From positions 1,178,001 to 1,242,000 of the forward strand of contig OZ037908.1 in NCBI GenBank assembly GCA_964035575.1: a DNA stretch of 64,000 nucleotides, read 5' to 3'. This document shows, piece after piece, positions 55,938 to 64,000 of this stretch (its first letter is position 1; every line of letters starts with the position of its first letter). A model generated the notes under the pieces. That model saw only the letters and a program-made list of their open reading frames with translations. It did no database searches and was not told the DNA's origin. A program made the position numbers and the translations under genes. Source of the DNA: Rhynchopus sp. YZ270_cl-10. Lineage: Eukaryota > Euglenozoa > Diplonemea > Diplonemida > Diplonemidae.

Positions 55938-58727
55938 ATGCCTGCACTACCTACACCCACGTTTTACCCTGATGGAGGACAGTGCATGCCGGAGACGTGC
56001 GTTCACCTCACGTTGAGGGATGCTACTGGGTGCAAAATTTTGTACACGACGGACTACAGCACGCCGGCTGCTGTGGCGGCAACGGAGAGCAACGAGGCGC
56101 CGCAGAGCACGCTGGTGTACGAACGGCCGATCCCGCTGCGCTCCCTTCGCGGTGGGGAGAGCCTTATCCGTGCAGTGTGCGTCAGCCTTGATGGCAAGAC
56201 TGTCGGTCAATCCGTCGCCCGCGCATTCCACGTCACCCACGAGCTGACCCCCGACCCTGACCCGACACCCACCCCCGAGGAAACCAAGCCCCGCCGCTCA
56301 ACCCCAGCCCGCGTCTCCTCCTCGCACCCTCCGTCCTACACCGACACACAGAACGTACCCCCTCCTGCCTCCAAGCCAAAGGTAAAGAGCACAGCGTATC
56401 CTCCAGGGCCTCCGCGGTCTGCCTGCGTCTCCCCGAGAAGCCCTCCGTTGGGGGCTGACCGCGATGCTGCGGTGCCGGCGGAGCTGAGTATTGTGAACGT
56501 CGGCCGCAGCCCTTCTGTGTCGCCTGCGAATAAAGGAGGCGTGACGCCGAACAGACCTGACGCGGTGTCGCCAACCACACTACCGCTGCGGGGCGCACGC
56601 ATGAGCGAAGGCCCGCCTTCGATGCACCAACGGGAACGTTCTCCCATCCGTAGAATGAGCGAAGGCCCACCTGCACCGCCACATGCTGTACGCGAGCGTT
56701 CCCCAGTACGCAAGATGAGTGAAGCGCCTGGGGCGAATGACAGAGCACCCCAACCAACAAGAGAACGCTCCCCGGTACGCAGGATGAGCGAACGGCCTGG
56801 GGCTGCGGCACAACGGGAGCGGTCTCCGGTGAAGCAGGGGGGAGCAGGGGCAGGAGGAGGAGGAGGTGCTGTCCCTACAGGCCTCGCCAGCGTGCGCTCC
56901 CCACGCAGCTCTGCCGCAGCAACGGACCTCTCAGGGCTTGTGGTGCCGCCCCCCTCCTGGCTCACAGCAAAGCTCTCTGGAGGCAACAGCGGGCAAGAAT
57001 CGCAGCAAACCTCCCCCCTCCCCTCCCCAGGACCACAGGAGCTGGCCGGGCCACACGCAGCAGCCTCCTCTGCGATGCGGACCCAGAGCACGCCTGCGCC
57101 AAGCACCTCGTGGGGGGGTGGGTTCTCCCGCCCGCCGCAGGCGCAGAGAGGTGAAGAAGATGTAGTAGCGGTGCCTGAGGGTGGTGTGACAAGCCTTGAC
57201 TACCTGGCGTCTATTATGGACAGTGGCACGGAGACGTCTGCAAGCCCTCCTGCATCAGGGAGAAGCACGAACAACAGCGGCCGGCGTGGAAGCTTTGGCA
57301 ACGACGAGCGCCCTGCGAACCCTGCACTGCAGAGGAAGGTGGATGCGACACCTGCCACAACCACCCGAAGGGAGACCAGACTCTCCCCAGAACACCCACG
57401 CCGTGGTGTGCCCGCACGGCACACTGTGGGCGAGGTACGCCATGAGGAACGCAGGAGGGAGGACACTGCAGTGCGGTCTGCGAGCGCTGGGCACGACGAT
57501 GTGTTTGTGGGTCGAGGTGGTGGAGGTGGAGGCAGTGACAGCAGTGCGCGTCTGACCTTCTTGAAGTCCTCCTCTCGAGACGACGCTGCCTCAAACGACG
57601 ACACCGAAGGCAACGATGTACCGCAGCATGTGTGCGACCGCTGCGGCCGCAGCTGGATGCTGATTGAACGCATGATGAAACACAAAGAGTACTGCAGTGG
57701 GCCAAGCAGGCCGTCGAAGAGCCGCTCCCCCTCGCGCAAGGTGACCTTCAACAACACAGGGTCGCGCTCGCGGAGCAGCACCGGGCAAGGGGTGCGCAAC
57801 TCAAGCTTTTCAGACTGCAACAGCGGCCTCAACGGGTCGTTCTACTCACGCTCCAGCGTGGGGAGCGCCTCCTGCTATTCTGCACCGTCCTACGACAACC
57901 GCAGGGAACGTGAGCACAACGCAGTCCCCCCGACCACAGGACACAACACCAGCTTTGGCACGTCCTCCTCACAGTCCAACGCAAGCGGAGGAGGCCCTGC
58001 ACCGTCCATGAACAATATGGCTGCAAAGCCGAAGTTCGCCTCGCCCCCTGCGTCCACACACTCATCCGTCGCCCATTCAAGGCTCTCCACAGCGTACAGC
58101 TACGGTGCAGGCGACAGATCGCAGACCGGAACACATAGGTCCGATTCCCGTCCATACCGCAAACCGAACATCAAAAGCCCCTCTCGCCAGCCTCTCGCAA
58201 TCCCAAAAGGCATGCAGAACTGTCCGTACTGCAGCCGTGCCATGAAGGAGGCAGCGTTGGACCTTCACGTGAAGAAGTGTGCTGAGGAGCCTTCGAACAA
58301 AAAGAAGATCAAAGTGGAGGAGGAGAACCGGCGCCGCATGCGTGAGGGCACGTCGGGGAATGGGAGCTACACCGTGCCGCGGGCGAGCGTAGAGGCGGCA
58401 GCGGTGCCGAGCAGGTTCTCGACGAGCCCGAACGACAAACGCTTCGACGTGCTGCCGAAGAGCCCTACGCCACTCAAGATGCACAGCGAGCCGCAGACGT
58501 TTGGACGCACCTCCACGCTGGCGGCGCGGGCACAGCTCCCACACGCGCAGAACACCTCCTTCACACCAGCCGCCGTACGCTCGCACACAGACGGCAGTGT
58601 CCCGCGCGACTCCCACTCCGAGGCAGGCTCCACAGCGTCGTCGCAACGCCCCATCCGCCCGTCTCCACTGCTGCAGGACAGACGCAACGCGTGGAAGAAG
58701 GCGCGTGCACAGGCAGTCTCCTCCTGA
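55938..58727 (+). CDS. Protein with chitobiase-C-like domain and two C2HC zinc fingers
   Basis: 929 residues. Residues 8-95 fit the CHB_HEX_C_1 type beta-sandwich: PTFYPDGG, LTLRDATGCKILYTTDYSTP, LVYERPIPLRSLRGGESLIRAVCVS and SVARAFHV. The middle is long and disordered, rich in Ser/Pro/Arg. It contains about four units built on RERSPVRRMSE (residues 220-300), likely kinase sites. Two zinc fingers of the C2HC type follow: CDRCGRSWMLIERMMKHKEYC near 565-586 (Cys-Cys-His-Cys, as in zf-C2HC_2) and CPYCSRAMKEAALDLHVKKC near 762-781. These fingers occur in cilium- and cytoskeleton-associated proteins of protists; a cytoskeletal role is inference. ATG at 55938 begins the first domain and lies 29 nt after an AG. 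Single exon, high GC. Confidence 0.78.
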   Translation: MPALPTPTFYPDGGQCMPETCVHLTLRDATGCKILYTTDYSTPAAVAATESNEAPQSTLVYERPIPLRSLRGGESLIRAVCVSLDGKTVGQSVARAFHVTHELTPDPDPTPTPEETKPRRSTPARVSSSHPPSYTDTQNVPPPASKPKVKSTAYPPGPPRSACVSPRSPPLGADRDAAVPAELSIVNVGRSPSVSPANKGGVTPNRPDAVSPTTLPLRGARMSEGPPSMHQRERSPIRRMSEGPPAPPHAVRERSPVRKMSEAPGANDRAPQPTRERSPVRRMSERPGAAAQRERSPVKQGGAGAGGGGGAVPTGLASVRSPRSSAAATDLSGLVVPPPSWLTAKLSGGNSGQESQQTSPLPSPGPQELAGPHAAASSAMRTQSTPAPSTSWGGGFSRPPQAQRGEEDVVAVPEGGVTSLDYLASIMDSGTETSASPPASGRSTNNSGRRGSFGNDERPANPALQRKVDATPATTTRRETRLSPEHPRRGVPARHTVGEVRHEERRREDTAVRSASAGHDDVFVGRGGGGGGSDSSARLTFLKSSSRDDAASNDDTEGNDVPQHVCDRCGRSWMLIERMMKHKEYCSGPSRPSKSRSPSRKVTFNNTGSRSRSSTGQGVRNSSFSDCNSGLNGSFYSRSSVGSASCYSAPSYDNRREREHNAVPPTTGHNTSFGTSSSQSNASGGGPAPSMNNMAAKPKFASPPASTHSSVAHSRLSTAYSYGAGDRSQTGTHRSDSRPYRKPNIKSPSRQPLAIPKGMQNCPYCSRAMKEAALDLHVKKCAEEPSNKKKIKVEEENRRRMREGTSGNGSYTVPRASVEAAAVPSRFSTSPNDKRFDVLPKSPTPLKMHSEPQTFGRTSTLAARAQLPHAQNTSFTPAAVRSHTDGSVPRDSHSEAGSTASSQRPIRPSPLLQDRRNAWKKARAQAVSS

Positions 58728-59738
58728 GAAAACACAGAGGCGCCGAAGACAAGAGGCCACACTCTTCTCTTCTCCAGTACACACCTCTTGAGGGCACGCC
58801 CACAGGGGAGGATACGAAGGGCGTGCACATGGGGTGGTGGTGAGGGGAATGCAGTGCCAACGGAAGCGCGGATTGCCTCCTTTGTGTAGCCACAAAGGAG
58901 GTAATGCAATGAGTCCATGGTGGTTCATGCTTGAACAAGATCCCATTCTTAATGGGTTGCTTTTGTTGACGAGGATGACACACGAAGCACATTGCGAAAA
59001 CGGGGTGAACTCCGATAGGTTTACACAAAGCGCGAGAGTGCAGCTTCGATTGGTCTGTTTGCAGATGCAAGAATATGTGGTCTGTCACCTCCGGATTCAT
59101 CCTTGAAGAAGGGAAAGACCTAAAGGATTGTTAGGCCATGCTTTCTGTCGTCAAGACTCAATAGAATACGGTTCCACCTTCGAAAAGGAAAGCAACCACA
59201 CCTCCAAGCGAGACATCCCTCCCCCCTGACACAAAACCCGTCTTCCTGTGTGTGGGGGGGTGTGTCTTGCACCGTTCTTCCAGTCCTCTTTCATTTGCTA
59301 TCCGCAACGATTGAAGGCTGGCTGCTGCCTCAAAGCAAAATGACCCTAAGGACAACACCGTGGCTTGAAAAATTGTGTAAAAAAAAAAAATGTTTTGATT
59401 TTTTTTTGGGGCCAAAAAATGGTTTGCGGCTTCGGAAGAATTGAAGGGAGGGAGGGGACATAATAAGGTTACGGGATAGAAATTCATAGATAATGTCAAA
59501 AGGGGTGGGGGTGGGGTGGGGGGGAAGATGGCAGGTAGAGCAGAAGGGTTTTGTATAGGGGGGAATGAGAGGGTGTTTGTGGGTGAAGGGGAAGGGGAAG
59601 GGTGGGGGGTGGGGGATTTTTTCGTTTTGTTTTTGTTTTTGTTTTTGTTTTCGAGTTCCTCTCTTTTTTTTTAGATGTGTGTGTTGTGTGCATTGAGGCA
59701 TACTCATCTTATTTGTTAGTTTTTGTTTTTTTTTTTTA

Positions 59739-59908
59739 ACGCACACTACTTTTTGTGAGCGGAAAGTGTCAACGTCGTTCACTCACCCAACCGTGCTCCG
59801 CAACACCTCCCAAAATGTGGGATGAGTGTGTGTGGAAGCGTCAACGCATCAAATAACTACAAGAAGGGGAGGGTGAGGGAACGAACCCGGGAACGACAAA
59901 GTGACACT
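59739..59908 (+). repeat. H6 inverted-repeat element, copy 3
   Basis: Same start ACGCACACTACTTTTTGTGA, arm AAGTGTCAACGTCGTTCACT and 3' arm GGGAACGACAAAGTGACACT. A short internal duplication GGGAACGA-acc-CGGGAACGA lengthens the 3' arm. Confidence 0.7.
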
Positions 59909-60665
59909 TTTTTTTTTTGCACCCACTGAGCTTCTTTCTGTGGTGAGTGAGAAACTTAGGATCATCTTACCCTACGGCTTTCTCTTGATTTGAGATGTGC
60001 AAAAAAAAAAAAAACAATAAATTCATAAACAAGAAACTTTTTATCGCTGTTTTTTTTTTTCTCTGTGTTTTGTAGTTTCGTTCAGTTCCTGTCTGTTGTT
60101 TACCTATTTTTTTTGTATCAGCCCGATTCAGGACAAAAAAATATCTTTTGTGTATGACGTAGGTAGCAGTACCAACTAAACAAAAAGACGGCACGGGGGT
60201 TTATTATTATTTTCATTTCTTCCTCAATTCATTTTCGTACGGAAACAATTGCCTTTTTTATCCTTTTTCTTTTATCTTTTCTTCTCTTCACATTTTTTTT
60301 TGCAGCAAAATAAACAAATATTGGATACTACATGATGTTACATTGTATCTGTATAAAACGTCTTTGTACTTTTTCTCTTCTTTGATTTGAGAGAACCACA
60401 GGAAACTACAGTGGTTAAACAAAATTCCGCCCAAGAAAAATGCCCGCCTTAGAAAAATTCCACCCAAAGTAATTTCCGTGATTTCAATTCCGCCTTTAGT
60501 TTAGGCGTAACTTTCGTTTAACCACTGTACCTTCTTTCTTTTGTCAAAAAATCGAAAAAACGCCGAATTGTGTTTCGTCCGACGAGACGTTTGCACTTTC
60601 AACTTCACTTTCAAAAATCTGCGTGCGAGAGGCACATTCATCCTCCAAGAGTGTAGGTTGTGATC

Positions 60666-60705
60666 AAGGTGTGACCACGAGAGGCTTTTGGTTCGCCTGA
60701 TAAAA
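60666..60705 (+). repeat. Hairpin repeat H1 with compensatory changes
   Basis: The lower stem is AGGTG with CGCCT and the upper stem GACC with GGTT; the loop region keeps ACGAGAGGC. Paired positions changed together relative to the consensus. Confidence 0.6.
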
Positions 60706-60732
60706 AAATTTCTAGGACTATGGTGGGGGGGG

Positions 60733-60800
60733 GTCCACCCGGTACATTGGTGTACCCAAGGTACACTGTCATGAACGGGGCTTTTGTCTTTTCAAGTTAA
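60733..60800 (+). repeat. Dispersed hairpin repeat H2
   Basis: GTCCACCC, then GTGTACC pairing with GGTACAC around CAA, then CGGGGCTTTTGTCTTTTC. Other copies at 61436-61520 and 62643-62705. Confidence 0.6.
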
Positions 60801-61435
60801 ATTTTCTTTTTGTTTTTTGGCCCTCCCTCCCCGAAGGACTTTTTTCCGCTTCGGACTCTGTAGGATGCAAAGCACATTGTGTTGTATATTTTTTCCCCCT
60901 TTCCCTCAAAAAAAAAAAAAAATGGTTCTGTTCTGTTGTTCAGTATTTTTTACTCTCTCTTTTTTTTTTTTCATTTTTTTTTCTTTGTGACAAGTTTTCC
61001 TTCCTTGCCGTTTTTTTTATATGAACCAAAAAAAGTTTTGTTTTCTTCGTTATTTTTTTGAATCCGCCTTTTTTCACTTTTTTTTTTTTTAGATGTGTGT
61101 TTGTTTTTTGTGCCTTTCCGCTCGTGATATGATGTGATGTGCTGTGTGTTTCCTCTCTTTGTCAAAAATTTCTTTCGTGCCGAATATCTCATTTTTTTGG
61201 TGATGATTTGCTTCTTTTTTGTGGGCAGCAATGTGTCTCAAAAGAGGATCGATACCGTCTCCCTCATTGGATAAGCAAAGCGACGATACGAGAGTAGTGG
61301 TATTTCCTTTTGTTGAATGCCTCCTCCACCTAGAACTCCACCTCTCATGTCACTGCACAAAAGTCAGACTAGAGTCAAACTCAAGTTTTTTTGGGCGTTC
61401 TGCATGGGCAGCGTGAGGACTGCATGGTTGGGGTG

Positions 61436-61520
61436 TCCACCCCCCGGTACAGCCGGTCATATGTGAACAGTGTACCAAGGTACACTGTTCACGAGAGGGG
61501 CTTTTGTATTTCAAAAGCTG
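61436..61520 (+). repeat. Dispersed hairpin repeat H2, best copy
   Basis: GTGAACAGTGTACC (61463-61476) pairs perfectly with GGTACACTGTTCAC (61479-61492). The following ACGAGAGGGGCTTTTGTATT resembles the loop and arm of H1. Confidence 0.7.
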
Positions 61521-61976
61521 TCAAAACCTGGCGGGTGCATTCATCCGAAAAAGAAATCACTGTGTTCATCCATGGAGCTTACTCTTTTTGAAATGTACAG
61601 GGTGTTCATAAGATTTGATGGTTGAGTGGCATTTCTTCGACACAACAACACAATATGGTGCGAAATAAATAAAATAAAGCAAACCCACAAACCCCATATC
61701 CCCCAAGAAAACAATAACAAAAAACGAAAGACGTCTGGGCCTTGGGCAAAATACCGTGTCCAAGGTGCTTTCGAAATATTTTTTTTCAAAAAAAAAAAAA
61801 AAATTCTGTGATCTACCCTTCATGAAGAGGTTCCTGCAACATTATCACCTTCACTGTATGTTTGTTTGAATCTGGCTGCTCTCCCACTCTACTTTGGTAG
61901 TGCATACTAAAATCAAACGATTTTTTTTTTGACATTTTGTTTCGGCCCCCCTTCTGGGAGGTTTGAACGAACTTAC

Positions 61977-62046
61977 TGGTGCTTTTCGGAAATCGGTCAA
62001 CGACCTGTCAGCAACCTGTCAATATCGACCCCTCCCGGAGTACCAC
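61977..62046 (+). repeat. Dispersed repeat H9
   Basis: Second copy of the element at 1625-1693; TGGTGCTTTTCGG pairs with CCGGAGTACCA. Confidence 0.5.
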
Positions 62047-62067
62047 TTACGCCCTTTTTTTTTATAC

Positions 62068-62168
62068 ATCTTCTGTTGTTGGCCGCAGGGTACTTGTGCT
62101 TTCATCCGGATGGCTGGCATCGTACGTGGGTCAGTCGGAGGTGCCTGCATTAATAACTTCACTTTTTT
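62068..62168 (+). repeat. Dispersed repeat H5
   Basis: Full copy, very close to 11355-11447 but with 8 extra nt (GGATGGCT region) that create the palindrome CATCCGGATG. Confidence 0.6.
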
Positions 62169-62375
62169 GGCTGTGTATGCATGTGGTGTATTCATCTTCC
62201 AACTTTCTTCTTTTCTTTTCGGTACACACTGCACGAGAGGTCTTTGTATTTCAAGTCAACTTTGTTTTGTCCTGCCAAGGCAACATAAGGGGGAAAAAAA
62301 CGCAAAAAAATGTAAATGAATACAAAAAAAAATAGATTTTGTGTCAAAAAAAAAGAGGAATGTGGGACGCATCTA

Positions 62376-62473
62376 TGGTGATTAAGCAACCAGAGAGGCT
62401 TAAGTTCACTCTAACAAACTTTTTTTTCTATATTTTCTTTTTTTCGATGATGTGTACGAGAGGCACATTCATC
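62376..62473 (+). repeat. Two H1 hairpins in a row
   Basis: The first (62376-62413) has GGTGA/TCACT and TTAAGC/GCTTAA around AACCAGAGAG. The second (62446-62473) has GATGA/TCATC and TGTG/CACA around TACGAGAGG. Both upper stems differ from CTAAGC/GCTTAG yet pair. Confidence 0.65.
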
Positions 62474-62642
62474 TTTGAAGTTTTCGCAGTGGGTTTCTTT
62501 TCATGTGGTCAGCACCCCCCGCAGTCCAAAACACAAGCAGTTTCAACAAAAAAAATGGCCCCGCCCAGCCTGGTGTGACCGTTTCATTAAAGAACAACAA
62601 GATGAGGGTGAAATTTTTTTCATTATTTTTGCATGGTTAGGG

Positions 62643-62705
62643 AGTCCACCCCACCGTACCTGCATCATTGTACCAAAGGTACATTGTCCGAGGGCTTTTG
62701 TATTT
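62643..62705 (+). repeat. Dispersed hairpin repeat H2
   Basis: AGTCCACCCCACC, then TTGTACC and GGTACAT around AAA, then CGAGGGCTTTTGTATTTTT. Confidence 0.55.
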
Positions 62706-62966
62706 TTAATCCAAATTAAATTACATACCTCCTTAGAACCTTTGTCGAGAAAGAGAAGTTTATTTCCTGACCGAGACTAGGACCTCCTCTGCAAGTCCGT
62801 AAAAACCGCAACCACGGGATTTACAGATTTGCTAAAAAGCATCGTACGACATGCAAAAAGGTCAGCACACTTTTTTTGTTTAAAGATGTGCGTTCATCCG
62901 AATGGCTGGCATCGTGGGTCAGTCGGAAGGTGCCTGCATTACTAACTTCACTTTTTTCACGGGTTG

Positions 62967-63102
62967 CCTACGATCGTAGTACGATCTCTTACGATCGTAG
63001 CTCTTTTTTGATCGCACTACGATCGTACTACGATCAAAGTACGATCGTAGTACGATCGTACTTACGATCGTATTATGATCGTACGATCGTAGTACGATCG
63101 TT
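62967..63102. repeat. Palindromic TACGATCGTA array
   Basis: At least ten overlapping copies of the perfect palindrome TACGATCGTA or close variants in 136 bp, separated by short T or A spacers. The DNA could form cruciforms; GATC sites are frequent. Function unknown. Confidence 0.85.
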
Positions 63103-63372
63103 AAATTTTTATATTTTCTCTTTTAGGTTTTTTTAGGTGAAAACTCAGCCACCAAAGGGATTACAAAACTTCTGGTGATTGTAATGGGGGGAACACCTCT
63201 CTGCGACATTTGGCTATATCAACACACCACCTATGAAAACACTCCTCGAAAGTAAAGCAACCCCCAACATAACCCACTCCCACCCCCCCCCCCGAGACCC
63301 CATTATTGGTGTAGTTTAAGAACAAAACAAAACAAGACTTTATCACCCCCTCTTCTTTATGTGGAGTTAACA

Positions 63373-63440
63373 TCAAACTAAAATGCTTTTTTCGGCAAAA
63401 AAACAAAAGCCAAAGCAATACAGAGAGAACCAGCCAATTT
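63373..63440 (+). repeat. Dispersed repeat H11
   Basis: AAACTAAAATGCTTTTTTCG, an A run, then AAAGCAATACAGAGAGAACC. It matches 1148-1235 near the opposite end of the window, where the A run is longer. Confidence 0.55.
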
Positions 63441-63777
63441 TTCAACATACAAACGATCTTTATATACCCCCTCTTCTTTATGACGGAATTTAGTGAAGGC
63501 AGCTAGATACGCCTAGAGCAACCACCCCGATACCACACAGAACACACAACAGCACCTCTCCCTTCTGTCTCCCTTTTCTACACAAGAACAGCATAGTGGC
63601 TAAGGGTAGGCACACTGCGCGCCACTCCAACAGTGTTGTCTTGAGCGCATTGAACAGAACGACTCAAGTCGCCCAACGCAGCAGCCCACGATGCAGCAAT
63701 AATACACAAGAGAGCGAGCATAGTGGACATCCTGTGTGTACGCGCATACAGCCTGCACACAACACACACAACCGCCC

Positions 63778-64000
63778 ATGGGCAAGGAGAAGAAGGGGAA
63801 GGAGAAGAAGTCTGCCCCTGAGAGCAGCGGTGGCGGCACGCACAAACTAGAGAATGGGAACTGGGTGCTGGGCGGGAACGGAAAAGTTGGGATTCCACCG
63901 CATCTACTCCGATGTGCGTGCGGGCGGCTTGCACATGGACTGCCTAGAAGGTATGACACACTTTCCGCCTTTGTTTTTTGCTGTGTTTCAATGTTTCAAC
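63778..64000 (+). CDS. Possible first exon of a gene running off the window
   Basis: An ATG at 63778 opens MGKEKKGKEKKSAPESSGGG, a Lys-rich start, and the frame stays open to the window end. A good donor (GAAGGTATGA) at 63949-63950 may end the exon, giving 57 codons. A pyrimidine-rich tract and AG lie at about 63555-63583. I do not recognise the protein; without the next exon neither frame nor product can be judged. Confidence 0.35.
   Translation, partial: MGKEKKGKEKKSAPESSGGGTHKLENGNWVLGGNGKVGIPPHLLRCACGRLAHGLPRRYDTLSAFVFCCVSMFQ

Larger units (their letters stand above)
58728..63777. other. Non-coding, repeat-dense region at the right end
   Basis: No supported gene. Contents in order: H6 (59739-59908), H1-like (59941), H4 (60156), H3 (60573), H1 (60666), H2 hairpins (60733, 61436, 62643), H9 (61977), H5 (62068, 62894), H1 (62376, 62446), an alternating TACGATCGTA palindrome array (62967-63102) and H11 (63373-63440). 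Many T and A runs. Confidence 0.55.

Noticed and set aside
1-64000. CRISPR arrays, prokaryotic operons, retroviral or other virus-like elements
   Set aside because: Tandem repeats here have no unique spacers, genes have spliceosomal introns, and no capsid, envelope, integrase or long terminal repeat pair was recognised.

Overview
The window looks like nuclear DNA of a unicellular eukaryote. GT-AG introns of spliceosomal type interrupt several genes (six exons in a Rab5 gene, one conserved intron in each of three surface-protein paralogues). Coding regions are GC-rich at third positions, while the DNA between genes is full of T and A homopolymers. Every gene I could support lies on the + strand, and most start codons have a pyrimidine tract and an AG shortly upstream. 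That one-way order suggests polycistronic transcription with trans-splicing, as in Euglenozoa; a diplonemid-like organism is my best guess. I did not find a spliced-leader gene, so this placement is inference. No bacterial operons, ribosomal RNA genes, convincing tRNAs, CRISPR arrays or virus-like elements were seen.

Layout. 1-3.8 kb: non-coding, with a TA-flanked inverted-repeat element and short hairpin repeats. 3.8-5.5 kb: an AMP-forming acyl ligase. 5.9-27.9 kb: three tandem paralogues (A, B, C) for mucin-like type I membrane proteins. Each has a signal peptide, its own N-terminal part, a Pro/Thr-rich stalk, then a near-identical second exon with an ectodomain, one transmembrane helix and a short tail. 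A carries 39 periods of a 63-nt coding repeat and C about 32 copies of a 120-nt coding repeat. Between B and C lies a nest of non-autonomous DNA transposons: a 662-bp and a 3.2-kb hAT-like element, each with a perfect 8-bp target duplication, the larger one holding a mariner-like element and a heptanucleotide satellite. 29-32.5 kb: a duplicated ankyrin-repeat gene, first copy broken, second intact. 33.0-36.6 kb: Rab5. 36.8-38.4 kb: a TA-flanked element with a possible LINE remnant. 38.4-44.0 kb: non-coding with MITEs. 44.0-47.4 kb: an unrecognised protein and a membrane protein with a degenerate class III cyclase domain. 51.7-58.7 kb: a large DUF4116-type repeat protein and a protein with a chitobiase-C-like domain and two C2HC zinc fingers. 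58.7-63.7 kb: non-coding; a possible first exon begins at 63778.

The most striking unexplained feature is a set of short families of hairpin-forming sequence scattered through spacers and introns, all in the sense orientation of the genes. The main one has a near-constant ACGAGAG loop and stems that change while staying paired, which points to selection on RNA structure. The genes do not form one pathway: surface proteins, vesicle traffic (Rab5), lipid or acyl activation and signalling-like proteins are simply neighbours.
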